Positions 53,055 to 62,665 of a stretch of 64,000 nt of DNA are shown here, piece by piece. This DNA comes from JABDGV01 sp964577935 (GTDB taxonomy: Bacteria > Chlamydiota > Chlamydiia > Chlamydiales > FEN-1388), in contig CAZOAJ010000008.1 in assembly GCA_964577935.1 (NCBI GenBank), forward strand, positions 28,177 to 92,176. Direction: 5' to 3'. The translations under genes were made by a program, and so were the position numbers. Under the pieces are notes generated by a model that worked only from the letters and a program-made list of their open reading frames with translations, searched no databases and was not told the origin of the DNA. Numbering within the stretch: the stretch's first letter is position 1; the number at the start of each line of letters is the position of its first letter.

Positions 53055-54842
53055 CTACGCGGCAAGAGTACTACAATTAAAGAGCTCTTGATACTTTTTA
53101 AGTGTAATTTTATTCTTTACAAAAAGATCTCTTATCTTCGAATCCAATAAGGGAGCAAGAACCTCTTCTCCGACATGAATAAACTCATTCATATCAAATA
53201 ATGGGTCTGTCACAAACAAAGACTCGGTCTTCATAAAATCAAGCAGAGCTATATGTATGTCTGACAACCCGCGTAAGGCCTTGTCATTGCCTTTGATACT
53301 TAATCCAGAATTATAAAGCCTATCAACATACTCTCCGACAAATGGATTAATAAAAACTTTTTTTAGAGAACGCGGTAATTTGTAGAGCTCGTATATCGAA
53401 ATGTACTTATCATTAACCAGCTTATTGACCCATGGACTTTCAAGAGCTTCGACAAATTCAGGAAAATCCTCACAAGCAAAAAGTTCAGATAAAGAGCAAA
53501 GCTTTTGCTTAATTAAATTTTGCACACCCTCTATTGAAAGCGACCTTATTGCACTAAAAACCCGTAAATCATAACCACCTGGAGAGTCCGTCTGATCAAA
53601 CAATCGAATATTTTTTATATCTTCAAGAGAAAGATCTCCCCGACGGAGAAGTTTTAAGATAAATGGATCCCTCAGAGTATAAATTTGCAGCTCAGTCAAA
53701 CTTAAAATTGCATCAATCCGATCTTTTGAGGTGCATAAAGCCTGAATTACATCATTATCAAAAACAGAAGCAGTAGCCTCTTTCATGACAAGAATTTGAT
53801 CAATACTCAGGAACCCCCTTTCGAACAACTGTCGTAAATATCCGACCCCAAAAACTCCAGGTAATTCTGTTAAATTTGATGAGATCGCTAATTGAGAAAA
53901 ACTTACAACTCTTTGCTCTAGAAGATTTTGGACCATTGGCTCTTTCACAAGACAAAGAACCGTTTCCCAGTAAGATTTCATGACTGTTTGAGGAATGTCT
54001 TTAAACTGGGCATAATCCACAAATCCATCATCAATGAGTTTTTGAAAAAACGGGTTTTCAAAAAGAGCATTCAAATCATATTGATCTTGATATTTATAAA
54101 TAAGCTTATAAAATCCTTCTTTCGTAGAAATCAATTTTTGAATGTAGGGATTTCTTAACGCAGCTAATTGAAACTCCGATGATTCGAGAAATTGCTGAAA
54201 TGTAATCCAGCTTTTTTCAATACAATCGATAATAAATGAAGACTGCTCCAAGACTGCAATAACATTGCTGTCGAAATTGGCAACAAGTCGGTCAATATCG
54301 ATATCCGGTAGATAGCCGAGATGAATAAGTCTTTTTAGACGTTCTTCAAAAGAATTTTTTGGTTCGAGCGGCCTTGATTGAATTGCCTTAACAGCCTTTT
54401 GCAGCTGAGCCTGCCCCCTCATAGATTCGTTCTGCAGAGCAATCTGATCTTCTATAAGACGATTCTGATCTGCAATATTCATTTGAGCAAGCTCATTAAC
54501 TTTAGCAGAAACTCTTTTTAAGACAATTTCTTTAAAATCATTCCATCTATCAGGAGCAACGCCCCAAATTGCACTATAGTTCTCCGATTCTTCAGCAAAA
54601 ATCTTCAAATCTTCATCCGTAGGGCTCTCTTTTAAACGCGGAAAACAAATCATTTCGCAAATTTGCTGCACTTCTGCCTTAAAAATAGATGGAACTTCAA
54701 ATCCTTTATCTGGCTCCAATACCGAATTTAAAGCGACTTGAAGAACAGGAATTTGTTCAGGCGATGTTAGCTTAATTTTATCCAGGTGTTCATTTACGAG
54801 CAGCGTATAATCTGCCACAAACTTAGAGTCAGAAATTTTCAT
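53055..54842 (-). CDS. large hypothetical protein with divergent 35-50-residue repeats
   Basis: 595 residues, no recognised family. From about residue 200 to 520 a degenerate module recurs at least seven times: an aromatic or Leu residue, then (N/D/E)P(F/Y/W/M)(h)xxL(h), a short polar turn, and a Ser/Asp-h-xx-h tail. Examples are LRNPYIQKLI, FENPFFQKLI, VKEPMVQNLL, LRDPFILKLL and LESPWVNKLV. Such helix pairs suggest an alpha-solenoid. The N-terminal part is helical with a Gln/Asn-rich coil (ADQNRLIEDQIALQN). No signal peptide or membrane helix. Its neighbours are prs and tRNA-Gln, which give no functional hint. Confidence 0.65.
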   Translation of the reverse strand: MKISDSKFVADYTLLVNEHLDKIKLTSPEQIPVLQVALNSVLEPDKGFEVPSIFKAEVQQICEMICFPRLKESPTDEDLKIFAEESENYSAIWGVAPDRWNDFKEIVLKRVSAKVNELAQMNIADQNRLIEDQIALQNESMRGQAQLQKAVKAIQSRPLEPKNSFEERLKRLIHLGYLPDIDIDRLVANFDSNVIAVLEQSSFIIDCIEKSWITFQQFLESSEFQLAALRNPYIQKLISTKEGFYKLIYKYQDQYDLNALFENPFFQKLIDDGFVDYAQFKDIPQTVMKSYWETVLCLVKEPMVQNLLEQRVVSFSQLAISSNLTELPGVFGVGYLRQLFERGFLSIDQILVMKEATASVFDNDVIQALCTSKDRIDAILSLTELQIYTLRDPFILKLLRRGDLSLEDIKNIRLFDQTDSPGGYDLRVFSAIRSLSIEGVQNLIKQKLCSLSELFACEDFPEFVEALESPWVNKLVNDKYISIYELYKLPRSLKKVFINPFVGEYVDRLYNSGLSIKGNDKALRGLSDIHIALLDFMKTESLFVTDPLFDMNEFIHVGEEVLAPLLDSKIRDLFVKNKITLKKYQELFNCSTLAA

Positions 54843-54929
54843 ATATTTACAATGTTATTTTTTAAAAAATGCGATTATAAATGAAATGAATAATTAAAAA
54901 AAGGGATAAACAAAAAAGAAATTTTAACA

Positions 54930-54946
54930 ACGCTTTTTTTAAGCGT
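54930..54946 (-). terminator. possible tRNA-Gln terminator hairpin
   Basis: ACGCTT and AAGCGT flank a 5-base T loop (plus-strand view). On the minus strand the hairpin follows the tRNA by 10 bases and is trailed by a T-rich stretch about 10 bases later. Short stem, so confidence is modest. Confidence 0.45.
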
Positions 54947-54955
54947 GGTTAAAAG

Positions 54956-55027
<72 letters not shown>

Positions 55028-55309
55028 CCGGGCTTTGTGGCAGTTAAGATACAAAAAACATGCCATTTGATTCAATAGAGAAAATAGAACAATTTAAGAA
55101 AATCAAAAAACATACCCCAAAAGCATACCTAAAGCACTCCTCTCCTATTCAGAATTCATCTTGAGACGAAGCCCCCTCTTATGATCTGACATAAATTCTG
55201 AAATGGAAATTGATTTTATTTGATAGTACTGATAACTCCAAAATATCGGTGCACGACTTGTGCACCGCCCAGGTATTAAAAAAACATCTTAAGGAGAGCG
55301 AGGAGCAAA
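55028..55309. other. intergenic region before the beta-solenoid gene
   Basis: About 280 bp between the tRNA and the next gene on the plus strand. No gene is visible. It contains a hairpin at 55247-55267 and an AT-rich segment (55205-55245) that may hold the promoter of the 55310 gene. Confidence 0.5.
55247..55267. promoter_or_regulatory. 8-bp hairpin in the leader of the beta-solenoid gene
   Basis: CGGTGCAC and GTGCACCG pair perfectly around GACTT, 43 bases before the ATG at 55310. It could be a leader stem or an operator; it is GC-rich in AT-rich surroundings. No U-run follows. Confidence 0.5.
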
Positions 55310-56182
55310 ATGCGGTCGGGAAAAATTACAATAAACAGCATGAGTAATAACAGCTTTGTAGAAATCAAAGGGGGGTTTAATTTCACAATAGAATCCAACT
55401 CTGTAATATCATCAAACTTCACATCGAATGAAGAGGTCCAAGTAAAGCAATTTGGCAAGGAAAAAGTTGATGATGTCATAAGTGAAAATGAAAAATTAGT
55501 TTTTGATGGAACGATTGTACGGTTTGCAAGCACACAAGACTCTATCGAATTGAAAAATGGTGCAAAAATTCAAGAAGCTCAGGCTGACTCAAAGATCCAC
55601 GCTGAAAATTGTAAAGATCTCGGCAAACTTAATGCCGGAGGAAGCATCATATTATCAAACTGCTCTACCGTTCAAGCTAATGCAGGCGGAAAAATTGATG
55701 CGAAAAATTGCACAAACGTCGGGCACCTTAATGCCGGAGGAAAAGTTGAGTTGACAAATTGCACCTTTGGAAGTGCAAATGCTGGCGGAAAAATACAAGC
55801 AGATAATTGTCAGAATTTTAAAAAAATTTCAGCTGGCGGAAAAGTAGAAATTACAAATTCAACTGTAGACATTGTCTCTTCTGGCGGGCAAGTTGATATA
55901 CGAAATACAACCATTAAAAAGTCTCTGGAATTTTCTCAAGATTCTACGATTGCTGATTCGACGGTTGAATCAATTGTTGTCCATCCAAATTGCGGGAGTA
56001 GCGGGATAACGATTATCAACGGAAGGTTGATAGGCTCCCCAACACCACAAAGCAGCGCAAATATTTATTTGGAAAATACAGTTGTTAAAAATATTCAATT
56101 TGTGACGAGCGGTAAGGTGTTTCTAAGAGGCAACAGCCGGATTACTGGAAATGTAGTTAATGGCAAAATCCTAAACGACTAG
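55310..56182 (+). CDS. predicted beta-solenoid protein with NAGGK repeats
   Basis: 290 residues, family not recognised. Between about residues 94 and 205 a 16-17-residue unit recurs seven times. Odd units follow NAGGKIxAxNCxN, even ones NAGGKVELTNCT. Units alternate, giving a 33-residue super-repeat that is visible in the DNA as 15-base identities 99 bp apart (from about 55628 and 55727). Regular Asn, Gly and Cys spacing predicts a right-handed beta-helix with an Asn/Cys ladder. The ATG follows a strong AAGGAG/GAGGAG region. No signal peptide. Flanks of the repeat (1-90 and 206-290) are also beta-rich. A bactofilin-like scaffold or adhesin-like role are options, neither shown. Confidence 0.75.
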   Translation: MRSGKITINSMSNNSFVEIKGGFNFTIESNSVISSNFTSNEEVQVKQFGKEKVDDVISENEKLVFDGTIVRFASTQDSIELKNGAKIQEAQADSKIHAENCKDLGKLNAGGSIILSNCSTVQANAGGKIDAKNCTNVGHLNAGGKVELTNCTFGSANAGGKIQADNCQNFKKISAGGKVEITNSTVDIVSSGGQVDIRNTTIKKSLEFSQDSTIADSTVESIVVHPNCGSSGITIINGRLIGSPTPQSSANIYLENTVVKNIQFVTSGKVFLRGNSRITGNVVNGKILND

Positions 56183-56280
56183 AACATAAGGCTACAACAT
56201 ATCGTTATTTTTTTGATGCTGCTGACGTTTTGTTGGACCGTTCTTGATGAGCTTAAAGACTTACAAGAACGGGTTGTCAC
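56183..56280. terminator. inverted repeat between convergent genes (56238-56272)
   Basis: CCGTTCTTG at 56238-56246 pairs with CAAGAACGG at 56264-56272, separated by 17 bases. It lies between the converging beta-solenoid and phosphotransferase genes and may end both transcripts. There is no clear U-run. Confidence 0.45.
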
Positions 56281-57411
56281 TCAAAATGAAACCGTAGATG
56301 TTGGCGTGAAAAATGTTTCTGTTAATTTTTCATCCTCTTCAACTCTCTTGGCATCAAGATAAGCTTTATAGAAACTGAGAGCATAAGATTTAACTTCAGA
56401 TTTAGGCGCCGTATTCAAATCCACAACAATTCCAGCTTCAAGGTAATACTGAATCGGCTTGAGATCAGAAGAATAGAGTTCAGCATCCAATACAGCAATG
56501 CGCGAATCAAGCGGCAAGGCTACATCATCCAATGTTTCAGAAAATCGAAGCCAGATTGTAGCTGTTAATAAACAGACTTTTGCCTTGTGTTCTTTTAAGA
56601 GCTCATACTCATCTCTGGAAGGCTTCCTTCCAAAATAAGCTTCTAAAAAGATTTCCTCCTGGAGACGAGATAAATTTGAAAGTAAACAAAAGAAACCTAG
56701 ATCAAAAAAAGGATCTTCTAGTGTTGCAGTCGTCCAATCAATAATGCTGATACTCCCTGAATTATCAACTAAAATATTGGATGGGTTTAAGTCTCCATGA
56801 GAAGGAACAAGTGCACCTGAAGCAGGCTTCCTCAGTACATTTTGAACTTCCTGATCAAAGCCTGTCGGATACGCAATACCAGATTTAACACCTTTTTGAT
56901 AATGCTGACCTATTCTGTCTTTTAAAGAATATCTCGTCGGATACAAATCAGAATAATTATGAAGCTTTCTTAGCATTTTCCCAACTTGCAGGAGCTGATG
57001 GATATCTGGATGATGTAATGGACATCCTGGAATAAACCCCATAACCATCAAGACGGCATCTACATCAGAAAAAATATACTCAGGAGCTACTCCGAGTTTA
57101 TTTCCAATTTTGAGGGCTTCTATTTCATTTTGCCTCATTTCTTTTGTATGACTTGGTGTTAAAGCCAAAAAACGAAGAACATATTTCTTCCCTTCGAATT
57201 CAAAAGAATACAACTTAGCACGAGTGAGGCCGCCTTCAAGAGATCGGAATTGAGTATCCTCGTTCCAATTAAGGAAGGATCTTGCTTCTTGTAGAGCTTT
57301 TATTTGTTGAGGTTGAGATTCATTCAAAAGATCTGAATACGAGCAGTCTTTTCCCTGAAGTGAAGCGCAAGAAAAAACAATGAATAACAGGAGCTTTAAA
57401 TAGAAAGACAT
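56281..57411 (-). CDS. APH/choline-kinase-like phosphotransferase with a signal peptide
   Basis: 376 residues. The phosphotransferase catalytic segment SHGDLNPSNILVD (residues 203-215) and the metal motif IDWTTATLEDPFFDLG (223-238) are intact; the N-lobe Lys is probably in KKYVLRF near 74-80. Such enzymes phosphorylate aminoglycosides, choline, ethanolamine, homoserine or similar alcohols. The first 20 residues are a clear signal peptide (MSFYLKLLLFIVFSCASLQG); Cys15 could even be a lipidation site. A secreted ATP-dependent kinase implies action where ATP exists, which is not the periplasm. The substrate is unknown. Confidence 0.83.
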   Translation of the reverse strand: MSFYLKLLLFIVFSCASLQGKDCSYSDLLNESQPQQIKALQEARSFLNWNEDTQFRSLEGGLTRAKLYSFEFEGKKYVLRFLALTPSHTKEMRQNEIEALKIGNKLGVAPEYIFSDVDAVLMVMGFIPGCPLHHPDIHQLLQVGKMLRKLHNYSDLYPTRYSLKDRIGQHYQKGVKSGIAYPTGFDQEVQNVLRKPASGALVPSHGDLNPSNILVDNSGSISIIDWTTATLEDPFFDLGFFCLLSNLSRLQEEIFLEAYFGRKPSRDEYELLKEHKAKVCLLTATIWLRFSETLDDVALPLDSRIAVLDAELYSSDLKPIQYYLEAGIVVDLNTAPKSEVKSYALSFYKAYLDAKRVEEDEKLTETFFTPTSTVSF

Positions 57412-57542
57412 ACATGTATTTCAAATAATTAATTGTCTATTGATAGTATTGTTTAATTACATTTACTCGCAACCCGGAAAGGCTAACAAGTTCTCAACCT
57501 TGATAATTTCTTCACCCATTTTGTCTCTTTCATTTGTATCCA

Positions 57543-58445
57543 TTAAAAGATCATTTTCATCATCGCTTTGAAAACTTTTCCTTCAGTATTTGCCAACTCA
57601 TTGATCATATCAAAATGGTTAGCATGAGGAACCTCAATTAATGAGACATTGCAGCCTGCTTTTTCTAGCTCTCTGGCATAATTTATGGCCTCAACGTGAT
57701 ACAGGATCAATGGCTCTTTTTCACCATATGCAATAATCGCTGGAATTGAATTTTTCGGAAGATGATAGAGAGGACTGTCACGTCGGGATTCTTCCAGTGT
57801 CATTTGGAGTGCTTTTTGCGAGTCTGCCTGAGGCGCGTAAACCAGCGTACATACATCATAAATACCAGACATAGCAACCACTCCTTTTACAACATCCTCT
57901 GGGAGATTAAAATCTTTATGCCAGCTTGGCATTAGAGCGGTGGCTGCAAGATGTGCACCAGCTGACATCCCATAAATATAGATTCTGTTTGAGTCTCCCC
58001 CGTATTGAGCAATATTTTTATAGACCCATGCAATAGCCTCACGAACATGATCAATAATATCTTTCATCCGATACTCAGGCGCAAGTCCATAGTCAATCGA
58101 CACTGATACTATTTCATTTGACATGAGAGCTTCAGCAGGAATTGCCCAAGGATTTTTGCTTCCCATGGTCCAACCACCGCCATGAATGCTAATAAGCACC
58201 GGCATCTTTTCAGTATTTTTTGGTGCATAAATATCCAGCTTCTGAATTATTTCGGTGCCATAAGATATATTCTGAATCGGATTCAAGCGCGCTTTGACAG
58301 ATTCAGCACGCTCTCTGTTTTCCTTTAATAGTCCGAGAAAATTTGGAATAGCTATGCAGTCGTCATAGGCTACATTCAGCTGGTTTACTGTCATGCCTCT
58401 ATATACAATTGGGTCTGGGTTTTCTATCAGAGGGTGCATAAACAT
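57543..58445 (-). CDS. alpha/beta-hydrolase esterase (carboxylesterase/HSL-type)
   Basis: About 300 residues from the ATG at 58445; a purine-rich AGAGAG lies directly upstream. The frame is open to 58526, but that part lacks a ribosome binding site. IHGGGW (near residue 87) forms the oxyanion hole and GMSAG (Ser near 161) the nucleophile elbow; VPHANHF carries the catalytic His. Similar in fold to the esterase at 12866 but not a close copy. The Asp is probably in AYGEKEPLIL or nearby. Substrate unknown. Confidence 0.82.
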   Translation of the reverse strand: MFMHPLIENPDPIVYRGMTVNQLNVAYDDCIAIPNFLGLLKENRERAESVKARLNPIQNISYGTEIIQKLDIYAPKNTEKMPVLISIHGGGWTMGSKNPWAIPAEALMSNEIVSVSIDYGLAPEYRMKDIIDHVREAIAWVYKNIAQYGGDSNRIYIYGMSAGAHLAATALMPSWHKDFNLPEDVVKGVVAMSGIYDVCTLVYAPQADSQKALQMTLEESRRDSPLYHLPKNSIPAIIAYGEKEPLILYHVEAINYARELEKAGCNVSLIEVPHANHFDMINELANTEGKVFKAMMKMIF

Positions 58446-58754
58446 ATTCTCTCTTTCATGCATATTTTTTTTGATGGCAGCGCTGTTTGTGTAATTGATT
58501 ATAGTAAACCATATCCAATATTTCAAAAGCTTTTAAAATCTTAAAAAAAGAACCGTCTGTGGGGAATCTTCTTGATATGCAGGCTCGACAGGAATTGACC
58601 AGGCGCGCTAACAAAACCTAAACAAAATCGCAAATCACAAACGGTAAAATATATCTTGAATTCACTTGCTGAATACCCTATCTAGTATTGCCTAACTTAT
58701 CGTCAGTCGGTCGATTGACAACTCGATATACAAAGCGGATTAAAAAGAACGCCT
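58446..58754. promoter_or_regulatory. divergent region between esterase and methyltransferase genes
   Basis: About 310 bp without a gene. TTGACA at 58715-58720 is followed 17 bases later by GATTAA (58738), a possible promoter for the methyltransferase gene; the second box is weak. No hairpin of note. Confidence 0.4.
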
Positions 58755-59666
58755 ATGAAATATGCCTTCCAAATATGTACAGCAATGATTTGCACTTTTG
58801 GTAGATTGTGTGGAAATGACTCCCCGCATTGGCATTTAGACAGTACTGATATGGGATGGAAAGATGAGTTCCTTGCCATGAAATATTTTCATAACTCTGA
58901 ACTGCAAAGACAATGGGCATGGCATTTACTTGGAAGCAATAAGATTATTGGCAATGAACAGATACTTGACTTTGGATGTGGCGACGGCAAGATTAGTGCT
59001 GAAATTTCACATTTTGTTCCTCTAGGACATGTTACAGGCGTTGACGTATCTCCATCCATGATTGCATTTGCCAAGCGATGTTTTCCTACGACTCACTATC
59101 CGAATGTAACCTTTAATACAGCTAAGGACATCGATTTTACCAACGAGAGCGTTCTTAAGAAATATGATCTGATTTGTTCATTTTGTGTTTTTCATCTCGT
59201 AGCCAACCCAGTCCAGGTATTAAATAACCTTCGTTTGCAGCTCGCGGATAATGGCAAACTATTACTCGTAATCCCCTGTGGAAATAACCCTGCTTTTTTT
59301 CAAGCTGCTCATGAAACGTTTGAGAAATACAAATTAACAGCTCCTTGGAACACTGCCAATACAAACACAAATGGCATTACTATGCGTACTCGGGATGGAT
59401 GCATTACATGTCTAGAGGCCGCAGGGCTTGTTTCAATATCGATAAAGCTCATTCACACACCAACTGCATTTTTCAACAAGCAAGAACTTGTTGAGTGGAT
59501 GATGGGGACGGTCACCCCAAACTGGCAGATTCCGTTAGAAAAGGCAGATTCATTTTTTAACGACCTTATCGACCGTATGGCTGAGCTTGACGATGATGTT
59601 ATTCATCCCTCTGGAGCTTATTATATGAAGTTGAGTCGCTTTGAAGTAGCTGCTGTCTCCAAATGA
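58755..59666 (+). CDS. class I SAM-dependent methyltransferase, probable signal peptide
   Basis: 303 residues. Motif I is ILDFGCGDGKIS near 70-81, then VTGVDVSPSMIAFAKRCFP, IDFTNESVLKKYDLICSFCVFH and LADNGKLLLVIPCG, the full Rossmann methyltransferase pattern, close to trans-aconitate or ubiquinone-type methyltransferases. Residues 1-20 (Lys2, then a hydrophobic Ala/Cys/Ile/Phe stretch and Gly-Asn-Asp) look like a weak signal peptide; there is one Arg in the stretch. If exported it would have to use host SAM. The substrate is unknown. Confidence 0.85.
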   Translation: MKYAFQICTAMICTFGRLCGNDSPHWHLDSTDMGWKDEFLAMKYFHNSELQRQWAWHLLGSNKIIGNEQILDFGCGDGKISAEISHFVPLGHVTGVDVSPSMIAFAKRCFPTTHYPNVTFNTAKDIDFTNESVLKKYDLICSFCVFHLVANPVQVLNNLRLQLADNGKLLLVIPCGNNPAFFQAAHETFEKYKLTAPWNTANTNTNGITMRTRDGCITCLEAAGLVSISIKLIHTPTAFFNKQELVEWMMGTVTPNWQIPLEKADSFFNDLIDRMAELDDDVIHPSGAYYMKLSRFEVAAVSK

Positions 59667-59667
59667 T

Positions 59668-61743
59668 TCAATTTTGCTCTAAGTAGGAAAGTATCTCTTC
59701 GCGACCAATAATTGGTTCAAGGCATGAAGATCGATTACATATGATAAGAGCTGGGGCTGTTGCCACTTTTTTGAGATATGGAATGATATCGAAATGTAAA
59801 CTCTCTTTTGAAATGGCAACTTTGAATTTTCTTGGGTCATAGGACCTGTGCAATTTACCAAAAAAGAGTGGTCTATCGACCTCAGATGAGATAAGAATAT
59901 AGGTTTGTTGTTCAGGCGAGTTATGCACAAGTTCACTCCAAAAAGCCGAAGAGCAACTCAGTGAAGCCTTTTCAGAATATTTGGCGTATCTTGCGGCAAG
60001 TTTATTTCTCTTATCGGCGTAGCCTCTATCGCAAACAAGAGTAGATAAAATACTTAAATTCATCATCGAAACTGCATTTGCTGAAGGCTCTGAACCATCG
60101 CTTAACACTGTCAGTGAAGCATGGAGTCCAGAGTCTTCTTGCTTGATTTGCGTGTATGCAACTTCATCCCAAAAGTAGAGATCCTGAAGATCTTGTAAGC
60201 GCTTGGCCTCTACAAGCCAGCTACAGTTGCCAGTTGCCTCAAATAAAGCAATCAGAGATCGAATAAAAAATGCATAATCTTCTAAAACCGCTGGCCGTAT
60301 TTCCGGATCATCATTGACAACCCGTGAAAGCCTCTTCTGTGAAAGCTCAAGTATAGCTTTAGCTGCCTCTTGTGCTTTTGTTAAATATTGTTCATCTCGA
60401 AAGACTAAATAGCCTGTGCATAGACTCCAGATCGCAAGACCATTCCAGGCGACAATACGCTTACTATCTATATGAGGCTGCTTTCTTTTCCTTCGGATCG
60501 ATGCCAACTGAGCTTCCCATTCAGAGATCTTCGTTATAAAAACCTCTTCTGAATAGCCATATTTATGTGCTATCGTGGGGATATCTCCTTGAATTAAAAC
60601 TGATCTCCCATCTTCGCATATTCCAGCGTCGACAACAGCATAGTAGTCACAGGCTATCACCCCATCATCTGGCCCTAGAGCATCGATTACTTCTTGAGGA
60701 GTCCAAGTGTAGGTCTTTCCTTCAACTTTATCTGTATCCGCATCAATAGCGGAACAAAAGCCGCCAAGAGGATGAGATAGATCTGTAAGAAGAAACTGAA
60801 ATGTTTTTTGAGCGATTTCATCGTATGATTGTTTTCCCAATGCCCAATATGCATGGGTATACGTAAGAGCTAAAAGAGCATTATCATAGAGCATTTTTTC
60901 AAAATGCGGGATGATCCAACTCTCATCAACGCTATATCTGCAAAAACCCCCACAAATTCTATCCCACATGCCACCTGAAATCATTCCTTTGAGAGTTTTC
61001 TCAACAAAATATAGAGCCCGCTCGTCAGAGGATAGAAGTCCGTAATTCAAGGCAAAAATGAGCTGAAATGATAGAGGAAATTTTGGTGATCCGAGGAATC
61101 CCCCATGATGCGGATCTGCAATTTTAAACATCAGGTGTACCGCAAGCTTTGCTCGCTCATCTAGTACTCGTACGTCATCGAGATCTTTTTGTTTTGAAAT
61201 GAGCTGAATTGCAGCAACAACTTTAGCCGCATGGTCTATAAGGTCCTTACGCTCAGTAGAATTCCAAAGATTATGTATAGATTGAATAACCTGAATAAAT
61301 CCCGGAAGTTGCCTTTGAGACTCCTTTGGTAAGTAGGTCGTTGCAAAAAATGGATTTTTATCGTTATCAAGAAAAAGGTTTAAAGGCCATCCTAATGGCC
61401 CTGTAGATATAATTTGCGCAGCCTGCATATAATATGAATCGACTTGAGGAAGCTCCTCACGATCGACTTTTACAGAAATGAAAGCATCATTGAGGATTCG
61501 AGCTACCGCCTCATCCTCAAAACTCTCTTCTTCCATGACATGGCACCAGTGGCATGTTGAATATCCTATGGATAAGAATATAGGTTTGTTGAGCCTTTTA
61601 GCTTCTTCAAAGGCTTCACCTCCCCACGGATACCAATCAACTGGATTATAGGCATGCTGCTGTAAATACAAGGAAGACTCAGCAAGCAACCGATTCGGCT
61701 TATTACCCCCTTTAAGGCTGGACATTCGATGGCTTTCGTTCAT
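59668..61743 (-). CDS. YyaL/DUF255 thioredoxin-fold protein
   Basis: About 691 residues from the ATG at 61743, which has an AAGAG site and overlaps the end of the upstream map gene by 32 bp. An N-terminal thioredoxin-like domain has NPVDWYPWGGEAFEEAKRLNKPIFLSIGYSTCHWCHVME (note CHWC). The long C-terminal part resembles the N-acylglucosamine 2-epimerase six-hairpin fold (GGFCRYSVDESWIIPHFEKMLYDNALL, DADT, WNGLAIW). The family includes human SPATA20; biochemical function is not established. Confidence 0.9.
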   Translation of the reverse strand: MNESHRMSSLKGGNKPNRLLAESSLYLQQHAYNPVDWYPWGGEAFEEAKRLNKPIFLSIGYSTCHWCHVMEEESFEDEAVARILNDAFISVKVDREELPQVDSYYMQAAQIISTGPLGWPLNLFLDNDKNPFFATTYLPKESQRQLPGFIQVIQSIHNLWNSTERKDLIDHAAKVVAAIQLISKQKDLDDVRVLDERAKLAVHLMFKIADPHHGGFLGSPKFPLSFQLIFALNYGLLSSDERALYFVEKTLKGMISGGMWDRICGGFCRYSVDESWIIPHFEKMLYDNALLALTYTHAYWALGKQSYDEIAQKTFQFLLTDLSHPLGGFCSAIDADTDKVEGKTYTWTPQEVIDALGPDDGVIACDYYAVVDAGICEDGRSVLIQGDIPTIAHKYGYSEEVFITKISEWEAQLASIRRKRKQPHIDSKRIVAWNGLAIWSLCTGYLVFRDEQYLTKAQEAAKAILELSQKRLSRVVNDDPEIRPAVLEDYAFFIRSLIALFEATGNCSWLVEAKRLQDLQDLYFWDEVAYTQIKQEDSGLHASLTVLSDGSEPSANAVSMMNLSILSTLVCDRGYADKRNKLAARYAKYSEKASLSCSSAFWSELVHNSPEQQTYILISSEVDRPLFFGKLHRSYDPRKFKVAISKESLHFDIIPYLKKVATAPALIICNRSSCLEPIIGREEILSYLEQN

Positions 61744-62665
61744 AACTCTTAAATTCCTCAAGACTCCCTTCCCAAGGCGTAAGAATTTCAACACCTGTTG
61801 GAGTGATAAGAACTGTATGCTCCCATTGGGCTGATGGCTTACCATCTTTAGTCCAGGCAGTCCACTCATCTTCTGTGCTAATAACGGCTTCTTTAACGCC
61901 TGCATTTATCATAGGTTCAATCGTGAAGATCATACCAGCAGCAACAGGGATATTAAGATTATTTCGATGATGCGGTATCTCGGGTGCTTCATGAAAATGC
62001 ACACCAACACCATGACCCACAAATCGATCAACTACTGAACAACCACTTTTATGAGCCTCTTTTGTAATAATATCGCCTATGTGAAAAACAGGAACGCCTG
62101 GCTCAAGCGCAGCAATAGATGCATATAGGCATCTTTTTGATGTCTCATACACTCGCCTTTTTTCTTCATCGATGTTGCCAATTGCCACCATCCGGCTGCA
62201 ATCACCATAGTACCCTCCTGCTATGGCACTCACATCAATATTAATGATATCTCCCTCACGGAGCTTAGTAGAGTCAGGTATGCCATGACAAATGACTTCG
62301 TTGATGGAAGTGCAGATGCTCTTAGGAAATGGAGGATAGCCGTAATGTAGGGGGGCAGATTTGACTCCAAATTTTGTATGTAATTCGACGGCGTATTCAT
62401 TTAACTCAGAAGTCGTTACACCTGCTTTAGCCTCAAGACATACAAGATCGAGAATTTGGGCTGTAATTTGGCAAGCACGACGAATTCCCGCTATTTGCTC
62501 TTCTGTTTTTAAAAGAATACCCCATCTTTTTTTATAAACTTGAGACTTATCAGCTCTTAACCAAATAGCTTCATCTGCAACTTTTAGAGACCCTTTTTCA
62601 GGAAAATGACAAGATTTCCATTTTTTATTGCTCCCACACCAGCAAGGATCGTTACGTCCAATCAT
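61712..62665 (-). CDS. map: methionine aminopeptidase with SEC-C zinc motif
   Basis: 317 residues. Removes the initiator Met. The N-terminal 25 residues hold the SEC-C knuckle (RNDPCWCGSNKKWKSCH), as in chlamydial MAP. The M24 core carries the five metal ligands in HGIPDST...INIDVSA, YYGDCSRM, GHGVGVHFHEAPEIPH, FTIEPMI and QWEHTVLIT. Its end overlaps the YyaL gene by 32 bp. Confidence 0.96.
   Translation of the reverse strand: MIGRNDPCWCGSNKKWKSCHFPEKGSLKVADEAIWLRADKSQVYKKRWGILLKTEEQIAGIRRACQITAQILDLVCLEAKAGVTTSELNEYAVELHTKFGVKSAPLHYGYPPFPKSICTSINEVICHGIPDSTKLREGDIINIDVSAIAGGYYGDCSRMVAIGNIDEEKRRVYETSKRCLYASIAALEPGVPVFHIGDIITKEAHKSGCSVVDRFVGHGVGVHFHEAPEIPHHRNNLNIPVAAGMIFTIEPMINAGVKEAVISTEDEWTAWTKDGKPSAQWEHTVLITPTGVEILTPWEGSLEEFKSYERKPSNVQP

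Noticed and set aside
61744..61905. N-terminal extension of the YyaL-like protein
   Set aside because: It lies entirely inside the map gene in another frame and lacks similarity; the ATG at 61743 fits the family.
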